A stretch of DNA of 64,000 bases from Acetobacter garciniae (GCF_017377735.1 NZ_JAFVMH010000001.1:434001-498000), one strand, 5' to 3'; counted from the first letter of the stretch, positions 37,349 to 46,310 are shown. Numbers and translations: made by a program. The notes: generated from the sequence alone by a model not told the origin.

Positions 37349-38477
37349 CCTGCGGTTTTTGCTGCGGCTGTTTCTGGCCGTTCACGCTGCTCAGATTGAC
37401 ATGCATCCCGCCATTGGGGGCGGATGGCAGCGTGTTGCGCGCAAGCTCGGCCGACTGCGTAATCTGGCTGACCGGCACCAGGGCGATCCCCACATCCTTG
37501 AGATGCGGTATCCACGCGCGCAGGCAGGCAAGGGCGACCGGCCGCAGCGGGCCGAGCACGCCAATGGCCCGCCCGTTCTGGCGGGCAAGCTGTTGCAGCT
37601 TGAGAAGCTGGATATCGATATTCACGATATCCGTATCCGTGTTGACGCGGATATCGGCCCGATCGGGTGCGCTTGGCGTATTGCCCGCAGCATCGGGCAG
37701 GGGCGGGGTGCCGTCCAGATACAGCAGGCCGCGCTGGTCCAGCGTGGCCAGGACGGGCTTGAACGCATCCGAATGGGAAAAACCCGCACCGTCCTGGTTG
37801 CCGAAGGCATTGGTGACCCCGACATAGCCCGCCAGCCGCGAAAGCGTCCAGTTCAGGTTGGCCGCATTCTGCTGCGGCGAAAGCAGGAGCCCCAGCGCCT
37901 TGGGGCCGGCATTGTCGGCGGGTGCCGCGCCATTCTGGTTGGCCGCCGGTTCGGCCGTGCTCTGGATCGGCAGCGAAAGCAGTGTTTCATGCTCATGCTC
38001 CCGTGCTGCGGCCATCAGGCTCTGCGCATCGGTCAGGTAGGGCGACAGCGCCAGGGAGACCGCTCCGGGCAGGGAGGTGATGGCATCCTTCGTGATGTCG
38101 TCGGACTGGTCTATGCCGTCGATCAGCAGGGCTACAACCGGTGTGCCGGCGGGAACATCGACCGCGGGTGCGGCATAAGCCTGTCGGGCCTGCTGGCCCT
38201 GCGGGCCACGCTTGGGCAGGGGCAGGCCGCCGGGGCCGTTCTCGCTTTCCAGCAAGGCGGTCTGGGGCGGCAGGATGCCCATATGCCGGGGCAGGGCAGC
38301 ACCCTTGCCCTGCGTGTCCGCCACGTCGATATCCTGGCCTTCCACCGCCAGATGGGGTGGGCCCATGACCTGCAAAGCCACGCCGCCAAGCAGCGTTGCG
38401 GCCAGGCATGTTCCCCAGAAACGGACGAACACCCGGCCATTTGCGGGAATCCGGTCCCACCACGAAGAGCTACGCAT
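37326..38477 (-). CDS. Divergent polysaccharide deacetylase (YibQ-like)
   Basis: This 383-residue protein has an N-terminal membrane anchor (VRFWGTCLAATLLGGVALQV) and a linker rich in Pro/Gly/Gln. The YibQ/DUF610 fold follows: VVALLIDGIDQSDDITKDAI, then ALSPYLTDAQSLMAAAREHE, and a late PVALACLRAWIPHLKDVGIA. It probably acts in the periplasm on the cell wall or a surface polymer. The metal-site residues of true deacetylases are not obvious. It sits between ctpA and rppH, a recurrent alphaproteobacterial arrangement with envC and gpmI. Confidence 0.85.
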   Translation of the reverse strand: MRSSSWWDRIPANGRVFVRFWGTCLAATLLGGVALQVMGPPHLAVEGQDIDVADTQGKGAALPRHMGILPPQTALLESENGPGGLPLPKRGPQGQQARQAYAAPAVDVPAGTPVVALLIDGIDQSDDITKDAITSLPGAVSLALSPYLTDAQSLMAAAREHEHETLLSLPIQSTAEPAANQNGAAPADNAGPKALGLLLSPQQNAANLNWTLSRLAGYVGVTNAFGNQDGAGFSHSDAFKPVLATLDQRGLLYLDGTPPLPDAAGNTPSAPDRADIRVNTDTDIVNIDIQLLKLQQLARQNGRAIGVLGPLRPVALACLRAWIPHLKDVGIALVPVSQITQSAELARNTLPSAPNGGMHVNLSSVNGQKQPQQKPQDALGTLP

Positions 38478-38513
38478 AAGCGCCGCCTTTCACGTTAGAG
38501 CCTCCGCCCCGGC

Positions 38514-40010
38514 CTAATGATGGGCCGGCGCGTCGGTTTTGGCGGCGGGTTTCGCGGGCGGAAGGGCTGCGGCCGGGTCGGGGGCCGGCAGGCCCGCCAT
38601 GGAGCGGACAACCCGCAGCCCCTGCTGAAGCTGGTAGTCCGTGGCGGGCTTGGTGTAATCGAAGCTGGGCCAGTTGGCCGGGGGTTCACCCGCGATATCC
38701 TTGGCGATGGCGGGCAGGTCCGTCCTGGGTTGGGCCTTTGTCTGGTTGCCGCCCTGGTTCTTGAGAATATGATCCAGGTCGGCTTCACGCAGGCTCAGGC
38801 CCGGGTCTTCGCGCACTTCCTTGACGGCGATGTCAGGCGTGATGCCCAGGGCCTGGATGGAGCGGCCCGATGGCGTGTAGTAGCGCGCCGTGGTCAGCCG
38901 CACCGCCCCGTTGCCGGGGATGGGGATAATGGACTGCACGGACCCCTTGCCGAAGGAGCGCGTGCCCAGCAGCACCGCACGGTGGTGGTCCTGCAATGCG
39001 CCGGAGACGATTTCGGAGGCCGAGGCCGATCCACCATTGATCAGCACCACCATGGGCACGTTATCGGTAATATCGGTGCCGTGGGCATCCCAGCGCTGGC
39101 TGTCCTTGGGGTGGCGCGCCCGGGTCGAGACGATTTCGCCCGAGCGGATGAAACTGGCCGAGACCTCTACCGCCTGGTCCAGCAGGCCGCCCGGATCGTT
39201 GCGCAGGTCAAGGACCAGGCCGGCCAGCTTGCCGCCCGCCTGCTGCTTGAGCGCGTTATACCCCTTGAGCAGTTCCTTTTCCGTCGTTTCATTGAACTGG
39301 GCGATGCGCAGATAGCCGATCCGGTCGTACAGGGCGGATTTCACCACATCGATATGGATGATTTCGCGCGTCAGCGTCACGACAATGGGCTTGGGGGTTT
39401 TTTCGCGCACCAAAGTAAGGGTGATCTTGGTATCCGGCTTGCCGCGCATTTTCTTGACGGCTTCATCAAGGGGTACGCCGTCCACCGTATGGCCATCCAC
39501 GGCGATGATGAAGTCACCCGGCTTGATCCCGGCGCGAAAGCCCGGCGTGCCATCGATGGGCGATACCACGCGGATATGCCCGTCCTGCTGCTGAAGCTCC
39601 AGGCCCAGCCCGCCGAATTCGCCCTTCATCTGGACCATCATGTCTTCGTACTGCTTCTGGGTCATGTACGAACTATGGGGGTCAAGCCCGCTCAGCATCC
39701 CGTTCAGCGCGTTGGTGATCAGGTCGCGATCCGATACGGGTTCGACATAATCCGAGCGCACGAGGTCGAGCACCGTGCCGAACAGCGTAAGCAGCCGGTA
39801 CGTTTCGGCATGGTTGGTGGTGGGGGCCGCATCCGGCGTATCGGTCGCCGGGGTCTGGGCGGGGGCTTCGGGCTGGGCTTGCGCCCGTGCTGCGGGAATA
39901 AGCAGGCCTGCGGGGGAAAACTGGCCCAAAGAAAACTGGCCCGGAGAAAAAGCCAGGGCAAGGCCGGTCATGGCTGTGGCGCCGAGCATCAGACCTGTGC
40001 GGAACTTCAT
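38514..40010 (-). CDS. ctpA: Carboxy-terminal processing protease (S41)
   Basis: This periplasmic serine protease trims C-termini and in many bacteria controls cell-wall hydrolases. The 498-residue protein has a signal peptide (cleavage after about ARA, residue 43), a PDZ domain (about 130-210) and the S41 core. The catalytic pair is Ser330 in GGSASASEI and Lys355 in SFGKGSVQ. The C-terminus is Ala/Pro/Lys-rich. Its gene neighbour encodes an EnvC-type activator, which fits a shared role in septal wall cleavage. Confidence 0.95.
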   Translation of the reverse strand: MKFRTGLMLGATAMTGLALAFSPGQFSLGQFSPAGLLIPAARAQAQPEAPAQTPATDTPDAAPTTNHAETYRLLTLFGTVLDLVRSDYVEPVSDRDLITNALNGMLSGLDPHSSYMTQKQYEDMMVQMKGEFGGLGLELQQQDGHIRVVSPIDGTPGFRAGIKPGDFIIAVDGHTVDGVPLDEAVKKMRGKPDTKITLTLVREKTPKPIVVTLTREIIHIDVVKSALYDRIGYLRIAQFNETTEKELLKGYNALKQQAGGKLAGLVLDLRNDPGGLLDQAVEVSASFIRSGEIVSTRARHPKDSQRWDAHGTDITDNVPMVVLINGGSASASEIVSGALQDHHRAVLLGTRSFGKGSVQSIIPIPGNGAVRLTTARYYTPSGRSIQALGITPDIAVKEVREDPGLSLREADLDHILKNQGGNQTKAQPRTDLPAIAKDIAGEPPANWPSFDYTKPATDYQLQQGLRVVRSMAGLPAPDPAAALPPAKPAAKTDAPAHH

Positions 40011-40192
40011 GCGATCGTGTCTCCTGTCGCCGGGTGTTCAAGCCCCCTGGCGCGTGTTCTTCCTGTCTTCATCCACGGCGCGGCCCGTGTCACCGTGGCA
40101 CCTGCATGCGAGCGGGCTTGCCGGTCACGGGGCAAGACTAGCTGTTCCGTCACGGATAGGAAACCGTCGCCGCATGGTGCCTGGTGTCCGGC

Positions 40193-41728
40193 CTAGAGAA
40201 AAGGCGCGGGGTTGACGGTTTTCTGCCCGTGACGGAGCTGAATGAACAGCGTGGCCGAACTGCCGGAATTCCCCATCTGTCCCACTGGCGCACCCTTTGT
40301 CAAACTTTGCCCCGTCTCGACCGAAAGCACCGACAAGCCCGCCAGAACGAAGCGGTAATGCTGTCCGCAGTTCAGGATAACCATCTGGCCGTAGGTGCGG
40401 AACGCGCCGGCAAAATCCACCCCGCCCGTGCAGGGTGCGCGCACGCCCGCCCCGGCCGGCGTGCGATAGGTTCGCCCCGTGGCGGGGCCGGATTCGGTCG
40501 GGCTGCCCCAGTCCGAAACCAGCGTGCCCGCAACCGGCTTGAGCCCGGATGAAGGATGGTCGGGCAGGCCCGGGCCGTTATCCTGCGCGGGTGCTGCTAC
40601 AGGCGGGGGCGGGGCTGCAAGGTTGCCAACTGCCGTGTGGGAGGATTCTGCAGCCCTGCGCCGGCTTGCCGCCTCGCGCGCCAGGGCGGCGGCACGGTCC
40701 TTTTCCTTCTGCACGGTTGCTTCCGCTTCGGCCTCAAGCGTGTCCAGCCGTGCAATGGCGTCCTGCAGGCTGGTCGCGCGTTCCGTGGCGGCCTGAAGCT
40801 GGCGTGCGGCGGCCGACACGGCGGTGTCGGCCCGTCTCTGCGCCTGGCGCGCCTGCAATGCCTGGCGCTGCACGACCTGGCGCTGCTGGTTCTGGGTCTG
40901 TTCAAGGGCGTGCAGCCGCTCCATTTCGCCCGACAGGTCGCGGTCCACCGCGTCCAGCCGGGCCTGCTCGGCCCGCATGGCCTGGGCCTGCTGTTCCATC
41001 TGGCGTGACAGCCCGCGCAGGATCAGAAAGCCGGTCACTGCATCGCCCTGCGGCAGGGGGGCGGCCAGCAAGGTATCGGACGGGTAGAGAGAAAGCCGCT
41101 CCGCCAGGGGCAGGATGGGGGCCAGGGCGCGGGCACCGTCGCGCAGCCTGGTCTGGAGTGCTACCTGTTCGCTGCGGGCGGCATCGATCCGGTCGCTGAT
41201 ATCGGCAATCTGCTGTTCGGTGTTCTGAAGCTGTGCCGTGGCCTCGACCGTGGCGGCTGACAGGGCTGTGGAGCGGGCCTTGGCCTGTGCGGCGGCGGCC
41301 TGTGCGGCCGCACTCAACGCGCGCGAGGTCGCCACGGCTTTTGCCTGCCGTGCGTTCTCACGCGCCAGGGCTTCCTGCCTGGCATGCGTGGCGCGAAGGG
41401 CCGCCTGCGCCTGCCTGACGGATGCCGCCCCGCTGCCCCCCCCACTGCCAGTGCTGCTCCCGCTCGCTGAATGGCCGGCGGGCAGGTGGAGCGTATGGGC
41501 GGTCGGGCCCGTGTGGGACGTTCCCACATGGCCGCTGGCATGCCCCGATGCGTGGCCCGTATGGGCTACGGATGTGTGTGCGCCATTCGCCGCATTAGCA
41601 GGGTGGAGACAGCCCAGGGCAAGCAGCCATACCGCCCCGTGGAAGGGGTGAGCCATGGCGGCGCGCGTTTTGCGTCTGGCCAGTCTGTCACGCAGGACCG
41701 GGGCAAAAAAAGGCCAGAGCCTGTCCAT
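40193..41728 (-). CDS. envC: EnvC-type murein hydrolase activator (degenerate LytM)
   Basis: This periplasmic coiled-coil/LytM protein switches on amidases during division. It has a signal segment ending near HPANA, a Gly/Ser/His-rich spacer and long coiled coils (about residues 100-370). The C-terminal LytM domain starts near GTLVSDWGSPTESG. The zinc ligands of M23 peptidases are missing: YRTPAG stands where HxGxD is expected, and FIQLRHG replaces HxH. An activator rather than an enzyme is therefore likely. ATG 41728 directly follows the gpmI stop; ATG 41656 is a later alternative nearer the signal peptide. Confidence 0.88.
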   Translation of the reverse strand: MDRLWPFFAPVLRDRLARRKTRAAMAHPFHGAVWLLALGCLHPANAANGAHTSVAHTGHASGHASGHVGTSHTGPTAHTLHLPAGHSASGSSTGSGGGSGAASVRQAQAALRATHARQEALARENARQAKAVATSRALSAAAQAAAAQAKARSTALSAATVEATAQLQNTEQQIADISDRIDAARSEQVALQTRLRDGARALAPILPLAERLSLYPSDTLLAAPLPQGDAVTGFLILRGLSRQMEQQAQAMRAEQARLDAVDRDLSGEMERLHALEQTQNQQRQVVQRQALQARQAQRRADTAVSAAARQLQAATERATSLQDAIARLDTLEAEAEATVQKEKDRAAALAREAASRRRAAESSHTAVGNLAAPPPPVAAPAQDNGPGLPDHPSSGLKPVAGTLVSDWGSPTESGPATGRTYRTPAGAGVRAPCTGGVDFAGAFRTYGQMVILNCGQHYRFVLAGLSVLSVETGQSLTKGAPVGQMGNSGSSATLFIQLRHGQKTVNPAPFL

Positions 41729-43267
41729 TCAGTGCACGAGCAGGGACATGCCCGTCATTTCCGTGGGCTTGGGCAGGTCCATGATATCCAGCAATGTGGG
41801 TGCCAGGTCCGCCAGCTTGCCGCCGTCGCGCAGGGCAGGGGCGTTTGTGCCGTAGGCGATCAGCGGCACCAGGTTGAGCGTATGGGCGGTGTGCGGGCCG
41901 CCGGTCTGCGGGTCTTTCATCATCTCGCAATTCCCGTGGTCGGCCGTGACCAGCAATGCGCCATGCTGGCGGGCAATGGCCTGGGCAATACGGCCAAGCC
42001 CTGCATCCACCGCCTCCACCGCCTTGATGGCGGCGGACAGGATACCGGTATGGCCGACCATATCGGCATTGGCGAAGTTCAGCACGATCAGGTCGTATTC
42101 ACCCGCGTCGATCGCGGCTACGGCCTTGTCGGTCAGTTCGGCGGCCGACATTTCGGGTTGCAGGTCGTAGGTCGCGACCTTGGGGGAAGGGACCAGGATA
42201 CGGTCTTCGCCTTCGAACAGGGTTTCGCGCCCGCCATTCATGAAATACGTCACGTGCGGGTATTTTTCGGTCTCCGCCATGCGCAACTGCCGCAGCCCGG
42301 CCTTGGCGATGACCTCACCCAGCAGGTTGGTCAGTTCCTCCTGCCCGAACAGGGTCGTCATGCGCGCGGCCAGCGTGTCGCTGTAATGGGTCATGGCCAC
42401 GGCGGCTGCGAAATGGATGGTCTTTGCCCGCGCGAAGCCGGAAAAATCGGGTTCGAGCAGGGCGTCCATAAGCTGGCGGATGCGATCGGCCCGGAAGTTG
42501 AACGACAGCATGGCATCCCCGTCCTTCATGCCCGTATAGCCGTCCAGCACCGTGGGCAGGATGAATTCGTCCGACACGTCGGCTTCGTAGGCGCTGGCAA
42601 TGACATCCGCCGGCGTTGCGGCGTGCGGGCCCTGGCCGCAGACAATGGCGTCATACGCTTTTTCGACACGGTCCCAGCGCTTGTCGCGGTCCATGGCGTA
42701 GTAGCGCCCGCTCAGCGTTGCAAGCCTGACCTGCGGGGGAAGGGCCGCCTGCACCTGTGCCACATAATCGGCAGCCGAACGGGGGGCCGTATCGCGGCCG
42801 TCCGTGAACATGTGAAAGGCCACGGGCACGCCCGCTTCGGCTACGATGCGCGCCAGGGCCACGGCGTGGTCCTGGTGGGAATGCACGCCCCCGGGCGAGA
42901 CAAGGCCCATCAGGTGGCAGGTGCCCCCACTGGCCTTGAGGGCCGCGATCAGCCCCGTCAGGACCGGGTTGCGGGCCAGGCTGCCATCTTCAATGGCGGT
43001 GAAAATGCGCGGCAGTTCCTGCATGACCACGCGGCCCGCGCCTATGTTGAGGTGCCCCACCTCCGAATTGCCCATCTGCCCGTTGGGCAGGCCGACATCG
43101 ATGCCGCTGGTGCGCAGGAAGTTATGGGGGTTTTCCGCCCATAGCCGTTCGAAATTGGGGATATGGGCCAGGCGCACGGCGTTATCGGCCGTATCCTCCC
43201 GCCAGCCGAAACCATCGAGAATAACCAGCATGACCGGGCGTTTGGGGCGGGGGGCGGAGACTGACAT
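41729..43267 (-). CDS. gpmI: 2,3-bisphosphoglycerate-independent phosphoglycerate mutase
   Basis: This glycolytic enzyme interconverts 3- and 2-phosphoglycerate using two manganese ions. The 512-residue protein shows VMLVILDGFGWREDTADNAV at the start and the catalytic Ser68 in QMGNSEVGHLN. FADGRD-type residues appear as FTDGRDTAP, and the late metal cluster as VTADHGNCEMM. It heads the minus-strand gpmI-envC-ctpA-yibQ-rppH run. Its stop TGA abuts the envC ATG. Confidence 0.97.
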   Translation of the reverse strand: MSVSAPRPKRPVMLVILDGFGWREDTADNAVRLAHIPNFERLWAENPHNFLRTSGIDVGLPNGQMGNSEVGHLNIGAGRVVMQELPRIFTAIEDGSLARNPVLTGLIAALKASGGTCHLMGLVSPGGVHSHQDHAVALARIVAEAGVPVAFHMFTDGRDTAPRSAADYVAQVQAALPPQVRLATLSGRYYAMDRDKRWDRVEKAYDAIVCGQGPHAATPADVIASAYEADVSDEFILPTVLDGYTGMKDGDAMLSFNFRADRIRQLMDALLEPDFSGFARAKTIHFAAAVAMTHYSDTLAARMTTLFGQEELTNLLGEVIAKAGLRQLRMAETEKYPHVTYFMNGGRETLFEGEDRILVPSPKVATYDLQPEMSAAELTDKAVAAIDAGEYDLIVLNFANADMVGHTGILSAAIKAVEAVDAGLGRIAQAIARQHGALLVTADHGNCEMMKDPQTGGPHTAHTLNLVPLIAYGTNAPALRDGGKLADLAPTLLDIMDLPKPTEMTGMSLLVH

Positions 43268-43636
43268 GACATGGACCTTTATTTTCGGTTCTTGATTATC
43301 GGCAAATCATGCCACCAAAATGGCGCCAACACAAAGCGGGTGTTGCAAGAAGGGCGCCAACACTCCCCGTGCATGGCGCAGCCCTTCCATGCGCCAGGCA
43401 AGGGGTGCGGCGGGCAGGCGGGCCCGTGTGCCCTTGCGCGGTGGGCAGGTGCTGTGGGGGCTTGCGATCCGGTGGGGCAGGGGTGTGCCAGGTTGGCGAA
43501 AAATATCTTAACGATTTGAAAAGAAAAGATAATTTACAGATGTACAAAACCCTATTCCGTTTTGACGCCAGCAATGCCAGAAGGGTTTTTGAAGAATCGG
43601 CACCGGTCCGCTTCGCTGTATCCGAAACAGGTCATC
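43268..43636. other. 369-base gap between gpmI and an MFS gene, with an 11-bp direct repeat
   Basis: GGCGCCAACAC occurs twice (43322-43332 and 43353-43363), the copies starting 31 bases apart. The part nearest the MFS gene (43500-43560) is AT-rich and probably holds its promoter. Short open frames here have no coding character. Confidence 0.5.
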
Positions 43637-44833
43637 ATGCTTTTTAAAACCCTCCCGACCGGGGCCGTTATCGGGCTCTGGGCCTTGTTCGCCTGCACCT
43701 TCACGGCGCTGACCAGCGAAGTAGCCCCCGTGGGTATCCTGATTGAAATGGCCGACAGTTTTCATATTCAGGAAGGGCAGGCGGGGCTGGCGGTCAGCGC
43801 CTTCGCCCTGATGGTGGCCCTTGGCGCCGTGCCGCTGACGATCATGACCGCGCATATCGATCGCAAGCGGCTGATGCTTGTCTCGTTATCGGGGTATGTG
43901 CTGTCCAACCTGGTCATGGCCATGGCCCCCAGCTTTGTCCTGCTTTGCGTCGGCCGTCTGATCGGCGGGGTGGCGCATGCGCTGCTGATGTCCATCGTCT
44001 CGGCCTATGCGGCGCGGCTCGTGCCCCCCAGCATGACGGGGCGGGCCATTTCCTTCGTGTATGGCGGTACCTCGCTGGGGGCGATCCTGGGTGTTCCGGG
44101 CACTGCCGCCGTCGGGCATCTGGCAGGCTGGCGCACCGCCATGTACATCATGATCGGGCTTGCGGTGGTTCTTACGGCGTGTATCGCGTTTTTCCTGCCG
44201 CCCGTATCGGCCCCCGTTCAGGGCAAGGCGAACCTGCCCAGTGTCACCTCGCCCCGGATCATGCGGATATTCCTGGTTGTCGTGGCGGTGGATGCGGTGT
44301 TCTTTTTCGCCCATAACCTGCTTTACACCTATGTCACCCCGCTTCTGCTCGATCACGGCCTGGCCAGCGGCGCGCTGAGCATTGCCCTGCTGATGACCGG
44401 GGCACTCAGTATTGTCGGCCTGTGGGGGGCGGGCCAGGTGGTCGATCGGCGTCCCGCCCTGGGCATGCTGGTCGCGGGCCTGGCCCTGCTGGTGGGCATG
44501 GGGCTGATGTACGGGCATATCCTGTCGGGCTGGCTGTCCGTGGGTGCTGTCGGGCTGTGGTGTATCGGCTATTCGGCCATTATTCCCTTTGTCATGTCCG
44601 GCGCCATCCGCACACGCGCCACGCGGCCGGATGTGGCGGGGGCCGCGATCAACGCCGCCAGCAATGCGGGCATTCTGCTCGGCTCGGCGGCGGGCGGGCA
44701 GGTGCTGACCCATTACGGCTTCGGCGTGCTGACACCCCTGGCCGCGACCGTTGCCCTGTGCGGTATCCTGCTGGCCCTGTTCAACCCGGCCGCTTTTCCC
44801 CACACGCTGCCACCTTCCGACCACGAAGGCTGA
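43637..44833 (+). CDS. MFS exporter, sugar-efflux/PbuE-AraJ type
   Basis: This is a 12-helix transporter of 398 residues from the DHA1 family. It has FTALTSEVAPVGILIEMADS at helix 1 and MTAHIDRKRLMLVSL as the motif A loop. GGVAHALLMSIVSAYAARLV and GTSLGAILGVPGTAAVGHLAG (motif C-like) follow. Members export arabinose, purines or drugs, and the substrate is not predictable. The start is ATG 43637, where the conserved N-terminus begins; the frame is open upstream without a ribosome site. Neighbours give no clue. Confidence 0.88.
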   Translation: MLFKTLPTGAVIGLWALFACTFTALTSEVAPVGILIEMADSFHIQEGQAGLAVSAFALMVALGAVPLTIMTAHIDRKRLMLVSLSGYVLSNLVMAMAPSFVLLCVGRLIGGVAHALLMSIVSAYAARLVPPSMTGRAISFVYGGTSLGAILGVPGTAAVGHLAGWRTAMYIMIGLAVVLTACIAFFLPPVSAPVQGKANLPSVTSPRIMRIFLVVVAVDAVFFFAHNLLYTYVTPLLLDHGLASGALSIALLMTGALSIVGLWGAGQVVDRRPALGMLVAGLALLVGMGLMYGHILSGWLSVGAVGLWCIGYSAIIPFVMSGAIRTRATRPDVAGAAINAASNAGILLGSAAGGQVLTHYGFGVLTPLAATVALCGILLALFNPAAFPHTLPPSDHEG

Positions 44834-44997
44834 AGCCAGGCAGGCGTTCTGCCCGATCCGGCAGCGGCCATGACGCATGACCGGGCATTATCCGGGCGGT
44901 CGCTGTTCCATCCCGTTTATGCCGTGGTGTTCGCGGCATCCTGTTTATCCGCGAGGGCAGGGCGCTTCATCCTGTGACACAGGAGGATACCCAGCCC

Positions 44998-45771
44998 CTA
45001 TAATGCCGGCAGGAGTTGTACGACCATATCGAGCGCGTTCCGCCCTTTAGTAAGATCACTGTCCAAGGCTGCGTCCGGCTTTTTCAGGTGGCGCTCGCTT
45101 TCTCGAAGAAGCCCCATCATCTGGCTGGCCAGACTGCTTGCAGCCTGCCGGAACTGCTGGTTTTCGTCTGTGGTGGCCGCAGGTTGCGCTGCCGGGGCGG
45201 GCTCGCCGGGCGGGGGCTGTTCAGCCTGTGTTCCGTCCGTACTGGGATGCAAATCCTGACCGGTCCCGTCAACTGTTGCAGCCGTATCGGTGCTTGATGC
45301 GTCTTGTGGTGCCGCGGGCATGTCCGTGGCCAGTGCTGTGCTGACCGTCGCGGTTCCGCCATTCTGCGCATACTGCGCCACGGCGGCTGCGAGTTGGTGG
45401 GCCAGTCGCGCGACTTCCGCCGCCATCGCCCTGGGCGAGAGGATGCCCCCCATTTCCATCAAGGCGAACATCTGCGCCTTGAGGCTGTCGAGCCGTTGCT
45501 CGGCTTGCTGCCTGGCGGTTGCGTGGCTGGACTGAATGATCTGGTCCAGCCGCGCCAGGGCCTGCTGGGCGGAAGACTGGCTTTGGCTGCCGGCGGACGA
45601 ACCTGCCAGAAAATCGAGAGCCGTCTGCGACAACGTGACGACAACGGAGGACGCTTCCGCCTGATCCGGCTGCCCGCCCGAAAGGGAGGCCGAAGCATCG
45701 TTCACCCCGGCATCCATCGCGGAGGGAGACGGGCCAGCTTGTGTAAACGGTACGGAGATGAGCATGTCCAT
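44998..45771 (-). CDS. Unknown helical protein, Ala/Gln/Ser-rich
   Basis: I do not recognise this 257-residue protein. It has no signal peptide or membrane helix. A central helical block (about residues 60-135) includes ARLDQIIQSSHATARQQAEQ and AAEVARLAHQLAAAVAQYAQ. Low-complexity linkers rich in Ala, Thr, Pro and Asp flank it, and a shorter helical C-terminus follows. It lies 21 bases after a small 54-residue reading frame on the same strand, and both sit downstream of a TTAA-N7-TTAA box. A cell-cycle or surface-structure role is a guess from that box only. Confidence 0.6.
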   Translation of the reverse strand: MDMLISVPFTQAGPSPSAMDAGVNDASASLSGGQPDQAEASSVVVTLSQTALDFLAGSSAGSQSQSSAQQALARLDQIIQSSHATARQQAEQRLDSLKAQMFALMEMGGILSPRAMAAEVARLAHQLAAAVAQYAQNGGTATVSTALATDMPAAPQDASSTDTAATVDGTGQDLHPSTDGTQAEQPPPGEPAPAAQPAATTDENQQFRQAASSLASQMMGLLRESERHLKKPDAALDSDLTKGRNALDMVVQLLPAL

Positions 45772-45792
45772 GGTCCCGACCGGTGGTCTGTT

Positions 45793-45957
45793 TCAGCCTG
45801 TCAACAGGCCCAGTGCCTTGCGGGTTCTGGCCAGCGCGGCATGGATTGCAGCTTCATGGCCCTTTGCCGATGTCTGGTTGTGCAGATCGCTCCCACCAAG
45901 AACGGCGGCAGTCAGGAAGAGGTCATCATACCCGGACGGCACGGTAGAAACTGTCAT
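45793..45957 (-). CDS. Small conserved-looking protein of 54 residues, unknown
   Basis: An unannotated-size reading frame runs from ATG 45957 to TGA 45793. It begins MTVSTVPSGYDDLFLTAAVL and ends AALARTRKALGLLTG. A GAAGG ribosome site lies eight bases upstream of the ATG. The C-terminal half could form an amphipathic helix. Its position between a CtrA-like box and the 257-residue gene, with only 21 bases to the latter, argues that it is real and co-transcribed. No family was recognised. Confidence 0.5.
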   Translation of the reverse strand: MTVSTVPSGYDDLFLTAAVLGGSDLHNQTSAKGHEAAIHAALARTRKALGLLTG

Positions 45958-46006
45958 TGTCTCGCCTTCAACCAGACCGCGAAACCGTTACAGTCCGCTA
46001 CAATCA

Positions 46007-46021
46007 TTAACAAATCGTTAA
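46007..46021 (-). promoter_or_regulatory. CtrA-like box TTAA-N7-TTAA
   Basis: TTAACAAATCGTTAA fits the CtrA consensus TTAA-N7-TTAA on both strands and is itself an inverted repeat (TTAAC/GTTAA). It lies about 50 bases upstream of the ATG of the 54-residue gene. CtrA is the alphaproteobacterial cell-cycle response regulator. Whether it binds here is untested. Confidence 0.5.
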
Positions 46022-46204
46022 GAAGGCGTTGGCTGGAGGTCACATTGCTTCGGGTAAGCCAAGGTATTTCAGACCGTCATTCGCGTTTTATTTGGACGAT
46101 TGGGAGCGCAATCTGCAAGATGACCGCGCGATAAGGCGAGGGGTGGAAGACGCTGCATTGCCGACAGGAAGCCGTTTTAAAAATCTGCCCCCGAAGTGCC
46201 GGTC

Positions 46205-46310
46205 TATTTTATAAAAGTTTCTGGTGAAGCTTTTTTCAAAAAAGCTTCGAAGACTGTCACTTTTTTTAAAAAAGGCGACACCCGAATATTTTTTTTCGTT
46301 TTGAAATAAT
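46205..46310. repeat. AT-rich double-hairpin intergenic element
   Basis: The first hairpin is GAAGCTTTTTT (46226-46236) against AAAAAAGCTTC (46238-46248), which is perfect. The second starts with TGTCACTTTTTTT and ends AAAAAAGGCGACA (about 46254-46280), nearly perfect. Paired elements of this look are, to my memory, scattered between genes in Komagataeibacter-type genomes. On the minus strand it could also terminate the greA-ilvA transcript. Confidence 0.55.

Noticed and set aside
41471-43144. Plus-strand frame antisense to gpmI and envC
   Set aside because: gpmI is unambiguous on the minus strand; the frame is a composition artefact.
43508-43524. Possible CtrA half-site before the MFS gene (TTAACGATTTGAAAA)
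   Set aside because: The second half does not match TTAA; left unclaimed.
43309-43647. 112-residue plus-strand frame upstream of the MFS exporter
   Set aside because: Low-complexity translation, no ribosome site, and it overlaps the start of the MFS gene in another frame.
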